The notes under the pieces: model-generated
Told to the model about the DNA's origin: nothing
Database searches by the model: none
What the model saw: only the letters and a program-made list of their open reading frames with translations
Translations under genes and position numbers: made by a program
NCBI GenBank assembly: GCA_964615905.1
Contig: CAZTUB010000015.1
Span: 1-64,000 of the forward strand
Length of the DNA: 64,000 nt
Source of the DNA: DATLMR01 sp964615905
Lineage (GTDB): Bacteria; Acidobacteriota; Blastocatellia; UBA7656
Direction: 5' to 3'
Shown: piece after piece, positions 18,501-28,400 of the stretch
How the letters are laid out: every line of letters starts with the position of its first letter
Numbering within the stretch: position 1 is the first letter of the stretch

Positions 18501-18638
18501 CTAGGCGGGATCGTCACCTCTACATTTCTAAATATGATCGTTATCCCCGCAATGTACTTGAAGTACGGCCAGGCGGTGGAGCCTGCTTCAGTAACCGAAA
18601 TCCCGCCTGAACGCGGGCTCGTGCCTGCGGGAGATTGA
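15513..18638 (+). CDS. heavy-metal efflux RND pump (CzcA/CusA family), module A
   Basis: Inner-membrane proton-driven pump, 1041 residues. The N-terminal helix, two large periplasmic loops and 12 TM segments match the family. TM4 carries AIGELVDDAIVDVEN: the charged residues needed for proton relay are VDD...E, unlike CzcA (DFG.IVDGAVV.VEN) or CusA (VDAAIVM.EN). It groups with the pump of module C (45262) on this motif. Substrate thus not safely assignable. Its stop overlaps the region before the DUF1259 gene. Confidence 0.94.
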   Translation: MLNRIIQWSLHNRLLVVIAAVALLIYGGIVTARSHVDVFPDLTAPTVTVLTECHGFAPEEVESLVTLPIEAAMNGTAGVFRVRSSSAIGISIVYVEFEFDTDIYRARQLVTEKLQQVPMPAGVSPPVLGPISSTMGEIMLISMTSSSTSPMELRSLADWVVRPRLLGIGGVSQVTIIGGEMKQYQVLVDPGRLADYSLTLEEVTEAIRASNANAGGGFLERPNEEYLIRGRARVYTPEDLANSVITVREGTPILVKNVAEVKIGPAHKRGEGSFNAQPAVVATIQKQPNANTLVVTEQIEKTLASLKSSLPPDVTIDTKAFQQADFINRAIWNVERALVEGGVMVMVVLFLFLWNFRTTFISLTAIPLSLLAAVLAMNYFGLSINTMTLGGLAIAIGELVDDAIVDVENVFRRLKQNAHAAVPQPLVTVIYNASSEIRNSIVFATFIIVLVFLPLFSLGGFEGRMFAPLAFAYIISILASLIVALTVTPVLCYFLLGRSSVIHEEKDSRLVAWLKARYARMLNWSLRHPYKIIAASAAMILVAVLVTPFMGREFLPPFNEGALNINANLPPGTSLTESNRIGNIIEEMLHETPEVVSTTRRTGRAELDEHAAGVNTSEIEVVTREGDRSHPEMMEEIRQNLGRLPGVEVEVGQPISHRIDHLLSGTRAQIAIKLFGPDLATLRTKAEEIRAAMQAVPGVVDLLVEPQVGVPQVQVNMNRQAAAAVGLRADDLAETVETAFSGHEVSQVLEEQRTYDVLVRFNDSARQSVETIARTLIDTPSGAKVPISQVAEVRVDQGPNTINRENVQRRIIVQANVADRDLGSVIEDVRTAIGTKVRLPQGYFVQYGGQFEAQEKASRQITLLSLVAIGGIFLLLYISLKSTRSALLVMANLPLSLIGGIVMVLLSGGTLSVASLVGFITLFGIATRNGIMLISHYMHLMKEEGVGFRDAIVQGSMERLSPILMTALVTGIGLLPLALGAGEPGKEIQHPMAVVILGGIVTSTFLNMIVIPAMYLKYGQAVEPASVTEIPPERGLVPAGD

Positions 18639-18670
18639 CTTCTGCTGGAAACGGGGAAAGGGTAATTGCT

Positions 18671-19531
18671 ATGAAATTGAAAAGAACCGCGGCGATATTG
18701 ATGTCCTTATTTGCCCTGGTTATAGTTTCTACAACTCACAAGGCCGAAGCTCGCCAGCAGACCGAAACGCCTGCCGAGTGGAAAGCGGTCGAGCAGGCGA
18801 TGGGTAAATCAGGCTCTATGCAGGCGGGTGACGTGCTCAAGTTCAGTTTTCCTCGCGGTGATTTGAAAGTCACGGCCAGAGGAGTTCAGATAAGACCCGC
18901 CCTCGCGCTCGGCACGTGGGTGGCCTTCAAGAAGATGGGCGAGCACACGATGGTTATGGGCGACCTCGTGCTTACCGAAAACGAAGTCAATCCGGTGATG
19001 ACAAAGTTACAGCAGAGCGGGGTCGAGCAGACCGCGCTGCATAATCACGTGCTTGATGAGTCGCCTCGCGTGATGTACATGCATATCGGCGCGCACGGCG
19101 ATCCGGTAAAGGTTGCCAGAGACATTCGCGCAGCGCTCGCCCTCACGAAGACCCCTTTGACCGTACCCGTTGCGGGTCTTGGGTCACAGGATTTGGGACT
19201 AGATACGAAACAGCTTGACCGGATCATTGGTCACGGCGGCAAGGTTAATGGCGGAGTCTATCAATTCAGCGTCCCGCGCGCAGAGAAGATTATGGAAAAC
19301 GGCACGGAAGTCCCGCCTTCGATGGGGCTGGCGACTGCTATAAACTTTCAGCCAACAGGCGGCGGCAAGGCTGCCATCACTGGCGATTTTGTGATGGTAG
19401 CCAGCGAAGTGAACGCCGTGATTCGTGCCTTGCGGGATAACGGGATTGGAGTGACGGCCCTCCATAGTCATATGCTCACGGAGGAGCCGCGCCTGTTCTT
19501 CATGCATTTTTGGCGAATGATGACGCAGTAA
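18671..19531 (+). CDS. secreted DUF1259 (LppY/LpqO-like) protein with duplicated domain
   Basis: A 286-residue protein with a signal peptide (AAILMSLFALVIVSTTHKAEA). Two tandem copies of one domain are visible: the first has TALHNHVLDESPRVMYMH, the second TALHSHMLTEEPRLFFMH, each preceded by GD.V....EVN.V...L...G. The paired His residues suggest metal binding, but the function of DUF1259 is not established. ATG 18671 has AAGGG upstream. It directly follows the RND gene and is probably the last gene of module A. Confidence 0.85.
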   Translation: MKLKRTAAILMSLFALVIVSTTHKAEARQQTETPAEWKAVEQAMGKSGSMQAGDVLKFSFPRGDLKVTARGVQIRPALALGTWVAFKKMGEHTMVMGDLVLTENEVNPVMTKLQQSGVEQTALHNHVLDESPRVMYMHIGAHGDPVKVARDIRAALALTKTPLTVPVAGLGSQDLGLDTKQLDRIIGHGGKVNGGVYQFSVPRAEKIMENGTEVPPSMGLATAINFQPTGGGKAAITGDFVMVASEVNAVIRALRDNGIGVTALHSHMLTEEPRLFFMHFWRMMTQ

Positions 19532-19739
19532 AACTGGCGCGTGGGCTCCGCGCTGCGCTCGATAAGACCAACTCCGCTAGAGGTCAGAATAGGTACGGCT
19601 CGCCTGTAATAGATTAAGCGTTTTCGTAAGTTTATGACACCTTTACATAAAGTAGCCCAAGCCTGGACAAAAGAGGGCTCTGCCATATTTTTCTCCTAAT
19701 TGTCACCCGCAGTATTAATCAGGTATAGTATTGGGCGTT

Positions 19740-20120
19740 ATGTTGCCACGAAATTCATTCACACGAACTTTGGCTATATTCCTGCCGGCGTGCTTCGTGT
19801 GGTCGATCGTGGCCTGCGTGGTTATATGCTCTGAACGCCCTGAGCACGAACAGGATACGCATGCTGTTTATCCCGCGGGGTCGAATGGCGCAAAGGTAAA
19901 TGCGGCCGAAGAACCGGACGGTTGCCCCATCATAAGTCGCGTCGCGAGCTCGCTGCCCGAGCGCTCGACGTCGGGCGTTCAACCTCGGGGCGGCGAACAA
20001 GAGACACCGGCTCCGCCTTGCCAGGTATCAAATATCCTCTCTCTTTCTCACGGCCCTTCCCCGGTTTGGCCCAGATCTTCCGGCCCGCCTTTAGAGCGGT
20101 TGTGCGTCCTGCGAATTTAG
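19740..20120 (+). CDS. short secreted protein at head of TlpA module (family A)
   Basis: About 126 residues. An N-terminal membrane or signal segment (TLAIFLPACFVWSIVACVVIC) is followed by a low-complexity region with a few Cys (DGCPII, PPCQVSN) and a C-terminus SGPPLERLCVLRI. The same layout and ending recur in the short proteins at 38363 and 57730. No known domain recognised; the layout recalls small proteins such as DUF2946 but I cannot confirm it. ATG 19740 was taken; TTG 19731 is possible. 110 bases upstream of the TlpA-like gene. Confidence 0.5.
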   Translation: MLPRNSFTRTLAIFLPACFVWSIVACVVICSERPEHEQDTHAVYPAGSNGAKVNAAEEPDGCPIISRVASSLPERSTSGVQPRGGEQETPAPPCQVSNILSLSHGPSPVWPRSSGPPLERLCVLRI

Positions 20121-20230
20121 ACAATCTCCTATTAACCATAAGATCCTAAATTAACGCTTCCCGTCAGCGGAAGTGTGTCGTGCATTTTTACGCCCTGATG
20201 AGGGCATTGCCCATGGTAAGGAGAGTGTTG

Positions 20231-21145
20231 ATGAAACGATTGTTGTTAAGCGTTTCGCTCGTGCTCGCCGCCTGCTTTGTGGTGTCGGCGCAGGATGCGG
20301 GCGGGGTTAAGCTTAAGGGGCAGGTGGTCTGCTGCGAAGACTGCTGGGCCGAGGCGGACCGCAAGGTCACGCCTTACGGCACCCGCGAAGACCTTGAGAA
20401 ATCAGCGCAGTGCGTCGCCAACGGCGACCCGACGCTACTCGCCGTTGCCAACACCGAAGGCGGGTTCACTATGTACCAGCTCGAACTGGGGAAGTATAAG
20501 CGTCCCGGCAAGAACTGGCTTGAATACATCGGCAAGCGGGTAGAAGTCACAGGTATTACCGGGAAAAAGAAAAACAGGCCTACCATTAAAGTAGACGCGC
20601 TCGTTGTGCTCGCGCCAGCGATTGCCGAAAGCGAGCCAGAAGTAAATGTCATCGGCACCGGGGCCGAGCTTGCGCTCAAAGACCTGTTCGGCGTCGAGCA
20701 ACGCCTGAGCGCCTACCACGGGCGAATCGTCGTGTTGAACTTCTGGGCCACCTACTGCGTCCCCTGCCGCAAGGAGATGCCCGACCTGGCGGCGGTCCAG
20801 AACCAGTACGCCGCACTCGGCGTGCAGGTGATCGGCGCGGCTGCCGATAAGGCCGAGGACAAGCCGAAGGTGATGCAGTTCATCAAGGAGACGAAGCTCA
20901 ACTTCCCCGTCTGGCTCGACGCGAGCGCCGAAGACATGAAGCGGCTCGGGCTCGGCGCCGCACTGCCCGGGACGGTCATCATAGGCCGCGACGGGAAGAT
21001 CGCCGCCACCTTCAAGGGCGTAGTCAAGCTCGCCGAGCTGAAGAAGCAGTTGGACACGATGCTCGCGGCGGCCGAGAAACAGTCGGGCGAGCAGATCGCC
21101 GTCGTGAAGGAGACGCCGAGCAAGGCGTCGAGCGTTCCTAGTTGA
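20231..21145 (+). CDS. TlpA-like thiol-disulfide protein with N-terminal Cys-containing OB-like domain
   Basis: A 304-residue exported protein. Signal peptide LLLSVSLVLAACFVVSA; an N-terminal domain (~residues 25-120) with VKLKGQVVCCEDCWAE, a later QCVANGD, and an OB-fold-like ending (IGKRVEVTGITGKK); then a TlpA/ResA thioredoxin domain with VVLNFWATYCVPCRKEMP and a cis-Pro region (AALPGTVIIG). AAGGAG at 20218-20223 supports ATG 20231. The N-terminal domain resembles the free-standing protein at 56896. Probably reduces Cys or metal sites in the periplasm. Slightly hydrophilic tail after residue 285. Confidence 0.85.
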   Translation: MKRLLLSVSLVLAACFVVSAQDAGGVKLKGQVVCCEDCWAEADRKVTPYGTREDLEKSAQCVANGDPTLLAVANTEGGFTMYQLELGKYKRPGKNWLEYIGKRVEVTGITGKKKNRPTIKVDALVVLAPAIAESEPEVNVIGTGAELALKDLFGVEQRLSAYHGRIVVLNFWATYCVPCRKEMPDLAAVQNQYAALGVQVIGAAADKAEDKPKVMQFIKETKLNFPVWLDASAEDMKRLGLGAALPGTVIIGRDGKIAATFKGVVKLAELKKQLDTMLAAAEKQSGEQIAVVKETPSKASSVPS

Positions 21146-21172
21146 CCGCTCTGACCGGGAGAGGGCCGCGCC

Positions 21173-21700
21173 GTGAGCGGGGCCGGACAACACGACGATA
21201 ATAAATGGGCCTACGGGGCGCGCGTCATCCCGGACATCCTGGACCGGGCCAAGTGGCGCAACACGCTCACCTACCGGCTGCACCCTCGCGTGACGGTGGG
21301 GGTGGAGTTCAACCCGCTTGCGAAGGACGTGCGGCCGCTGGCCAACTGGCTGATCGCTACGGAGACCGAGAAGCGACCGGCGCTGATCTTCGGGACAAGC
21401 TCCGACCGCATCGGCACGCCATCGGGCCAGTCGTTTTACCTGACCGCGAGCAAGAGCTTGAAGGGCGAGACGAGGCTTCCGATCGCGCCGTACGTCGGCG
21501 TCGCCTACGGCACGTACGAAGACCGGTTCTGCGCCATCGGCGGGTTGAACATCAACTTCACCGACCGGTGGAGCAGCCTGGTCATATTCGACGGCGTGAA
21601 GGTAAGCCCGACCCTGAGCTACGGCCATGGCCGGCACGTATTCTCGCTCCTGCTGGCACAAGGCAAGACGCCGGGGGTGAGCTACAGCGTCTCGTTCTAG
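21173..21700 (+). CDS. hypothetical beta-rich protein, possible outer-membrane barrel fragment
   Basis: 175 residues starting at GTG 21173, 28 bases after the TlpA-like gene. No signal peptide is visible. Alternating hydrophobic pattern with terminal Phe (GVSYSVSF at the end) resembles a small barrel: RVTVGVEFNPLAKDVRP, APYVGVAYGTYEDRF, PTLSYGHGRHVFSLLLAQ. A missing N-terminal signal may mean an upstream truncation. I cannot name the family. Confidence 0.5.
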   Translation: MSGAGQHDDNKWAYGARVIPDILDRAKWRNTLTYRLHPRVTVGVEFNPLAKDVRPLANWLIATETEKRPALIFGTSSDRIGTPSGQSFYLTASKSLKGETRLPIAPYVGVAYGTYEDRFCAIGGLNINFTDRWSSLVIFDGVKVSPTLSYGHGRHVFSLLLAQGKTPGVSYSVSF

Positions 21701-21720
21701 TGGCATTAATTGATGGCTAT

Positions 21721-21768
21721 CCGCCCTTCGGAAGATCAGCCTCCTGTAGAGGGGATCCCGAAGGGCGG
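21721..21768. terminator. hairpin after TlpA module
   Basis: CCGCCCTTCGG and CCGAAGGGCGG form an 11-bp perfect stem with a 26-base loop, 20 bases after the stop of the preceding gene. No U tract follows, so termination or mRNA end protection are both possible. Confidence 0.45.
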
Positions 21769-21849
21769 TATCCAAGTCCTTGCTCGAAAAAGATTTCATT
21801 GTGCGCAGGCTCTGCCTCAGGGTATAATTCGGGGTTCTTGAGAGCTTTT

Positions 21850-22224
21850 ATGAGTCGGTTAAGGCAAAGCTACATAAATCGTGGTCTCGCGATCTTCTTC
21901 GTCCTGTTCACACTTGCGGACCTTGTGAACCCGCACCTTTGCGGAGAAGAGATGGGGCTGCCGCCTTTGCCCGCCAAAATTAACACCGTCGCCTTGGGTC
22001 AGACCACGGCAGTCTATTTACCCGGGACGCCTGCCGACTCTCATCGGGAAGAATCCCCGGTGCGGAGCGAGGAAGACTGCTTCTGCTGCTGCACTCACAT
22101 CATACCGGGCGTCCATTTCGAGGTAGCAAGTGCTTTATTAAACCCGGTGAATTCGGAGCCGGCACTTTCGTCCCTCCCCACGGCTCCGCCTCATGAGCCT
22201 TACCACCCCCCTCGCCTCTCTTAG
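21850..22224 (+). CDS. short secreted Cys-containing protein at head of module B
   Basis: 124 residues. N-terminal signal or membrane segment (GLAIFFVLFTLADLVNPHL), an early Cys (CGEEMG), a central EEDCFCCCTH cluster and a Pro/His-rich C-terminus (PPHEPYHPPRLS). The CFCCCTH cluster is a likely metal site. It lies about 200 bases before the module B TolC gene. It shares the signal-Cys-Pro-rich layout of the short proteins heading the other modules, although its C-terminus differs. No named family recognised. Confidence 0.55.
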   Translation: MSRLRQSYINRGLAIFFVLFTLADLVNPHLCGEEMGLPPLPAKINTVALGQTTAVYLPGTPADSHREESPVRSEEDCFCCCTHIIPGVHFEVASALLNPVNSEPALSSLPTAPPHEPYHPPRLS

Positions 22225-22426
22225 CCCATCACTGCGCTAAACACTGGCCCGAAGTATCAGAATAGCCGTATGCGTTCGCCCGCGTCCGTCGAGGCGGCCG
22301 CATAGAGGCCCCATCCGCTGACCTTTGAGAGCCATCCCCATTAGCCATCCGGGCAGGTGTAGCCGTTTGACAGGCGAGTTCATTCTGGCTCAGCCGGCCG
22401 GTCCTTGCTCAAGAGAGGTCAAATCA

Positions 22427-23845
22427 ATGCTTCAGGTGATGAAGCGCCGGCTGGCGCGATCATTTCATACGTTTCTGATAATGGTTTTCGCTCTACCCGG
22501 ACTTGCCGCCGGGCAAAGCTCGAAACCGGAAAGTGGGATAGTCCAGGTCAAAAGCGCTCGGGAGAGTGACAGTACGCACGCTACGGCAAGCTCGACGCTT
22601 TCTGCGTACGTCGACCCCGCGCAGGGCGCGTCGTCCGGCGATCTTGTCAGCCGCGGCCTCTCCGCGAACACGGAGCTTGCCGCCGCCCGCCTTGAAGTCG
22701 AGCGCGCGCGAGGCCGCTTGCGGCAGGCCGGACTGAGGCCGAACCCCACCGTCGATTTCCAGCAGACGACGGGGGCGCTCACCGGCTCGGCCGGCGAGCG
22801 CGAGACGACCATCGGGTTTTCTCTGCCGCTTGAAATCTCCGGTCAAAGGGGGGCGCGGATTAATCTGGCGCGCGCCGAGCTCGAAGCGGCCGAGGCCCTG
22901 GTCGCCGACCGTGAGCGTAGGCTCGCGGCCGATATACGGACCTCTTACGCCGAAGCCCTGGCCGCGATCCGAGAACTGCAAATCACCGAGGAGCTTTCTA
23001 ACCTCGACCAGCAGACGGTCCGCGTTGTCGAAGTGCGGGTGACGGAAGGCGAGTCGTCGCCGTTAGAGCTGAACTTGCTGCGGTCTGAGCTTGACCGGTT
23101 GAGGTCGCGCCGCGCGCTCGTCGAAGGGCGGGTACAGGCGTCGATGCTCCGGCTGAAGAATCTCGCCGGAATCCTCCCGGGCGAGCCATTACGCCTGGCC
23201 GAAAATCTTGAGGCCCGGATACTGGCTGAACCGCCCTCGGTCGAGGCGGCGGTGGACATTGCGCTGAAGACGCGACCCGACCTCAGGCTTGCGCGGTTGA
23301 CCGAAGAAGTCGCGCGCGCCGGGCTGCGGCTGGCGCGGGCACAAGGCAGGCCCGACGTCACGGCCTTCACTCAGTACACGAAAAGCAGCGCCGTATTCGA
23401 CGACACGCCCGTAGGCGTGCTGCGCGACAAGGACCGGCTGCTGACGTTCGGCGTTTCTATAGGCATTCCCCTGCTCAACCGCAACCAGGGCGCGAAAGCG
23501 GAAGCGCAGGCCTCCATAGCCCAGACTCAAAAGCAGCGAGAGTTTGCCGAGGCAGTGGTGAGGTCGGACGTCGCGGCCGCTTTTGCGCGCTACGAAGCGG
23601 CGAAGAAATCGCTCGCCATCTTCGAGCAGGGGGTGCTTGACCGCTCGGCGCAGAACATCCGGACGGTCCGCTACGCCTACGAGGCGGGCGCATTCCGTAT
23701 CACCGATCTATTGGTAGAGCAAAGGCGGTATGTCGACTTGCAGCGCGAGTTCATAGAGGCGCTCGCGGAGCGGTTTAGTGCGCTCGCGGACCTTCAGGCC
23801 GCGATGGGAATTCCCGCGGGCCCCGCCCAAAACCAGAACAAATGA
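22427..23845 (+). CDS. TolC-family outer-membrane factor (CzcC-like), module B
   Basis: 472 residues from ATG 22427 (AGAGAGG 9 bases upstream; ATG 22439 also possible). Signal peptide FLIMVFALPGLAAGQ, then two OEP repeats: ELAAARLEVERARGRLRQAG and TRPDLRLARLTEEVARAGL. PLLNRNQGAKAEA is a typical CzcC signature. Downstream adaptor and pump genes follow with 10- and 1-base junctions. Forms the outer-membrane exit of the module B pump. Confidence 0.93.
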   Translation: MLQVMKRRLARSFHTFLIMVFALPGLAAGQSSKPESGIVQVKSARESDSTHATASSTLSAYVDPAQGASSGDLVSRGLSANTELAAARLEVERARGRLRQAGLRPNPTVDFQQTTGALTGSAGERETTIGFSLPLEISGQRGARINLARAELEAAEALVADRERRLAADIRTSYAEALAAIRELQITEELSNLDQQTVRVVEVRVTEGESSPLELNLLRSELDRLRSRRALVEGRVQASMLRLKNLAGILPGEPLRLAENLEARILAEPPSVEAAVDIALKTRPDLRLARLTEEVARAGLRLARAQGRPDVTAFTQYTKSSAVFDDTPVGVLRDKDRLLTFGVSIGIPLLNRNQGAKAEAQASIAQTQKQREFAEAVVRSDVAAAFARYEAAKKSLAIFEQGVLDRSAQNIRTVRYAYEAGAFRITDLLVEQRRYVDLQREFIEALAERFSALADLQAAMGIPAGPAQNQNK

Positions 23846-23855
23846 GGAAGAATTC

Positions 23856-25400
23856 ATGTCAGACCATATTACGAATAAAGACTCAGACGGAGCCCCGCTT
23901 GACGACAAGGACATCGAGCGGATCGACCAGGAGGCCGGGCGGCCCGGCGGTCAGCGCGATTATGACGGTGACACGGTTGTGGGGCGGACCTGGATCACCC
24001 GCGTGTCACAGAACCGCAACCTGCTAATCATCACGGTCGCCGCCACCCTCGTCCTGGCGCTCGCCCTGATCCTGTGGTCGCGCGCCGGCGATGGCAAGAA
24101 CATAACCGCTGACGTGAATACGGGGGGGGCCGAAGGGCACGAAGAGGGGGGCGAGCACGAGGAAGGCAGGACGGTCGAGCTGTCGCCCGAAGCGGTCGAG
24201 GCCGCGGGCATCCGGATCGTCGGAGTGACAGAGCGGGCCGCCATCGCGCTCCTTCGAGTGACGGGGACGGTGGAAGCCAACCAGCAGCAGACTCAGCAGG
24301 TGACGCCCCTCGTATCCGGCAGGGTCGAGCGCGTGAACGTCGCGCTCGGAGACCGCGTGCGCGCGGGCGCGGTGCTCGCGGTCGTATCAAGCCCCGATGT
24401 CGCCGAGATGCACGGCAAGCTTCACGAAGCGGAAACCCGGCAGGCCCTGGCCGAACAGAACTACGCGCGAGTCCAGCGGGCGGAGAACCGCGCCGCCGTG
24501 CTGTCGGCCAAAGCCAGGCTCGACGAGGCCGAGGCGACCTTGCGCCGGACGCGCAGGCTGATCGAGGCGGGCGCCGGCGCGGGCAAGGACCTTATCGCCG
24601 CGGAAGCAGCTTATAAGACGGCGAAAGCCGACTACGATTATCAAAGCAACATATCACTCAACCGTGAAGTACAGGAGGCTCGCGCCGAAGTGGAGACTTC
24701 ACGAGTCGAAGCGTCGCACCTCCGCAACAGCCTCCGCGCCTTCGGGGCCGCGATAGGCGAAGGCAGGCACCCCGGCGGAAATCACGACACCTCGACCATA
24801 GCCCTGGTCGCGCCCGTCTCCGGCACGGTGACCGAGAGGTCGGTGAACGCGGGCGCGGGTATAGAAGCGGGTAAGCCGATCTTTACTATCTCAAACATAT
24901 CGACCCTGTGGGTGATCGCCAACGTGCCGGAATCACAGATCGGCAGCCTCAGACGGGGCACCCCCGCCGAAGTCCGCTCTGTCGCCCTCGGAGAAGGCGC
25001 GATCTCGGGGCGAGTGACCTACATCGACCCGATACTGAGCGAGGAGACTCGCACGGCCCGCGTCCGCATCGAGGTGGCGAACCCTAATGAAAGGCTTAAA
25101 GTCGGCATGTTTGTGGAGGTCGGTTTTGAGACCGGCGGGGCGCCGCCGGGCGGGACGGTTTCAAACGAGCTGGTCATCCCCGAAGAGGCGGTGCAGAGGA
25201 TCGGTGACCGCACGGTCGTGTTCGTCCCGGAGGAAGAGGAAGGTCACTTCGAGGTGCGCGACGTGGAGGTCGGCGGCGTAGTAGATGGTTACCAGCGAAT
25301 CATCAGCGGCCTCTCCTTAGGGGACCGCGCGGTGACGAAGGGGAGCTTCACGCTCAAGACGCAGCTTATGAAAGGCGAGATGGGGGAACACGGCCACTGA
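23856..25400 (+). CDS. RND periplasmic adaptor (CzcB-like), module B
   Basis: 514 residues from ATG 23856 with GAGGAAG upstream. A cytoplasmic hydrophilic N-terminus, one TM helix (LLIITVAATLVLALALIL), then an acidic His-containing stretch (AEGHEEGGEHEEG) typical of CzcB metal capture. Lipoyl halves (VTPLVSGRVERVNVALGDR and LVAPVSGTVTERSVNAGAG) flank a helical hairpin, followed by the beta-barrel and membrane-proximal domains. Supports Zn/Co/Cd-type specificity, in line with the CzcA-type pump next to it. Confidence 0.94.
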   Translation: MSDHITNKDSDGAPLDDKDIERIDQEAGRPGGQRDYDGDTVVGRTWITRVSQNRNLLIITVAATLVLALALILWSRAGDGKNITADVNTGGAEGHEEGGEHEEGRTVELSPEAVEAAGIRIVGVTERAAIALLRVTGTVEANQQQTQQVTPLVSGRVERVNVALGDRVRAGAVLAVVSSPDVAEMHGKLHEAETRQALAEQNYARVQRAENRAAVLSAKARLDEAEATLRRTRRLIEAGAGAGKDLIAAEAAYKTAKADYDYQSNISLNREVQEARAEVETSRVEASHLRNSLRAFGAAIGEGRHPGGNHDTSTIALVAPVSGTVTERSVNAGAGIEAGKPIFTISNISTLWVIANVPESQIGSLRRGTPAEVRSVALGEGAISGRVTYIDPILSEETRTARVRIEVANPNERLKVGMFVEVGFETGGAPPGGTVSNELVIPEEAVQRIGDRTVVFVPEEEEGHFEVRDVEVGGVVDGYQRIISGLSLGDRAVTKGSFTLKTQLMKGEMGEHGH

Positions 25401-28400
25401 TGATTAACGCGCTTATAAGATTCTCAGTCTCACAACGCCTGCTCGTCATGCTCATGGTAGCCATCATGATCGGCGCGGGCTTCTACGGCTTTCAGGGTCT
25501 GCCGATTGACGCCGTGCCCGACGTGACGAACGTGCAGGTGCAGGTGCTCACCGCCGCGCCGAGCCTCGCGCCGCTCGAGGTGGAGCGGCAGATAACGTTC
25601 CCCGTAGAGGTGGCGATGAGCGGGCTGCCCGACATCGAGGAGATTCGCTCGGTCTCAAAGTTCGGCCTGTCGGCCGTGACGGTCGTGTTTGACGATTCTA
25701 TAAACATCTATTTCGCCCGGCAGCTGGTGCTCGAACGGCTGTCGCAGGCCCGCGAGCAGATACCCGAAAACATCGGCTCGCCCGAGATGGGGCCGATCTC
25801 GACGGGGCTCGGCGAAATCTACCAGTACGAGATCAGGCCAAAAGGCGGCAATGGCGGGGAGGGGGGCCATGACCCGACCACGCTTCGCACGATTCAAGAC
25901 TGGATCGTGCGCCGCCGGTTGCTCGGCGTGCCCGGCGTCACGGAGGTCAACAGCTTCGGCGGGTTGGAAAAGCAGTACCAGGTTCGACTCGACCCGACGA
26001 AGCTCCAGGCGTATGGGCTCGGCTTGCGTGACGTGCTCGAAGCCGTCGCACGCAACAACTCGAACGTCGGCGGTGCTTACATCGAGCACGGCGCGGAGCA
26101 ATACCTGTTGCGCGGCATCGGTCTTGTCGAGTCGGCCGAGGACATCTCAAACATCATAGTCAAAACGGGCAAAGAGGGCGTGCCCGTCTACGTCCGCGAC
26201 CTCGGCGAGGTGGTGACGGGCGCGACCGTCCGCCAGGGCGCGGTCACCGCGGACGGCGAAGGGGAGATCGTCGCGGGGATCGCCATGATGCTCAAAGGCG
26301 AGAACACCCGCACGGTCGTCGAGCGGGTGAAGGAGCGGGTCGAGCAGGTGAAGAAGACCTTGCCCGAGGGCGTCGAGCTCGTGCCATTCTACGACCGCAC
26401 GGAGCTCGTCGACCGCACCATCTGGACGGTCGCGAAGAACCTTATAGAAGGCGCGATACTCGTCATCATCGTGCTTATACTGCTGCTGGGCAACTGGCGC
26501 GGGTCGCTTCTGGTCGCGAGCATCATCCCGCTCTCGATGTTATTCGCGGCGATACTGATGCGGGTCTTCGACGTGTCGGGCAACCTGATGAGCCTGGGGG
26601 CGCTGGACTTCGGGCTTATAGTGGACGGCGCGGTCGTCATGGTCGAAAACGCCGTGAGGCGTCGCGCGGCGGCGCAGCACTATGGGTCGAAGGAACCGCC
26701 CGAGCGCACGATCCTTGAGGCGTGCATGGAAGTCGGCCGGCCCGTAGTGTTCGCCGTGGCGATCATCATGATCGTCTACCTGCCCATCCTCAGCCTCACG
26801 GGGATAGAGGGCAAGATGTTCAAGCCGATGGCGCTGACCGTGGTGTTCGCGCTCCTGGGCTCGCTGGTCCTCTCGCTCACCTACGTCCCCGCGGCGATGA
26901 CGCTCATGCTCCGAGGGCATGTCTCCGAAAAAGAGAGCGTGGTCATCCGGTACGCGAAGCACTGGTATCGCCCCGCGCTCGACTTCGTGATGCGCAACCG
27001 CGCGAAGGCTCTGGCCGTGGCGACAGGGCTGGTAGTGGTGAGCGGCGTCATATTCCCCTTCCTCGGCTCGGAGTTCATCCCGCGCCTCGACGAAGGCGCG
27101 CTCGCGATCCAGGTGCAGCAACTGCCGAGCGTGTCGCTCAGCCAATCGGTCCGCACCACTACCCAGGTCGAGCAGACTTTGAAACAGTTCCCCGAAGTGA
27201 CGAAAGTGGTCTCCAAGACCGGGCGCGCGGAGGTCGCGACCGACCCGATGAGCGTGGACTTCAGCGACCTCTACATCGCGCTGAAACCGCCCTCGGAATG
27301 GACGACCGTTCACACCAGGGAAGAGTTGATAGGTAAGATGGCTGAGGCGCTGGAGAAGAACGTGCCGAACGCCTCGGTCAGCTTCTCACAGCCTATCGAG
27401 TTGCGCGTGTCCGAACTGATCGCGGGCGTGAGGTCCGACGTCGCCATAAAGCTTTTCGGCGACGACCTCGACACGCTCAAGAAGAAGGCCGATGAGATCG
27501 TCCGAGTGGTGAACAAGGTCGAGGGCGCGGAGGACGTTAAGGCCGAGGCCGTGTCGGGGCTGCCGCAGCTTCAGATCAAGGCGGACCGGGCGGCCATCTC
27601 CCGCTACGGCATAAACGTCGAGGACGTGAACGACCTGGTCGAATCCATCGTTGCCGGTAAGGAGGCGGGGCAGGTCTACGAAGGAGAGCAGAGATTCAAC
27701 ATGGTGGTTCGCCTGGGCGACCCGGCGAGCCGCGACGTGGAGACGATAAAGAACTTGCTGGTCCCGGCCCCGAACGGCCAGCGGGTTCCGCTCGCGCAGG
27801 TGGCCGACATCAAGCTGATCGAGGGCCCGGCCCAGATCTCAAGGGAGGACACCCGCCGCCGCATAAGCGTCGAGCTTAACGTGCGCGGGCGCGACATAGG
27901 CAGCTTCGTCGAAGAGGCGCAGTCCGCGATCGAGCAGCAGGTCAAGCTCCCCCCCGGCTACTACGTCACCTGGGGCGGGCAGTTTGAAAACCTTGAGCGT
28001 GCGTCGGCGCGGCTGGCTATAGTGGTGCCGCTGGCGCTGTTTCTGATCTTCGTGCTGCTCTTTACGACGTTCAACTCGGTCAAGCAGGCGATCCTAATTT
28101 ACACGGGCATCCCGTTCGCGATAGTCGGCGGCGTGCTGGCTCTCGCGTTACGAGGCATGCCGTTTTCGATCTCGGCCGGGGTCGGGTTCATCGCGCTGTT
28201 CGGCGTGGCGGTCCTAAACGGCGTGGTGATGGTGAGCTACATCAACAAGCTCCGTGACGAGGGAAGGCCGCTTGGGGAGGCGGTGACGGAAGGGGCCGAG
28301 ACGCGGCTGCGGCCCGTGCTCATGACGGCGCTGGTCGCGAGCCTTGGCTTCATCCCGATGGCGATAGCCACTTCGGCGGGAGCCGAAGTGCAACGCCCGC

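Noticed and set aside
20435..21799. 454-codon frame on the minus strand
   Set aside because: Antisense to the TlpA-like and following gene; His/Arg/Pro-rich composition typical of shadow frames in GC-rich DNA, no domain.
26540..27336. Long frames antisense to and out of frame with the CzcA gene
   Set aside because: Arg/His-rich shadow frames without signals; the pump gene is certain.
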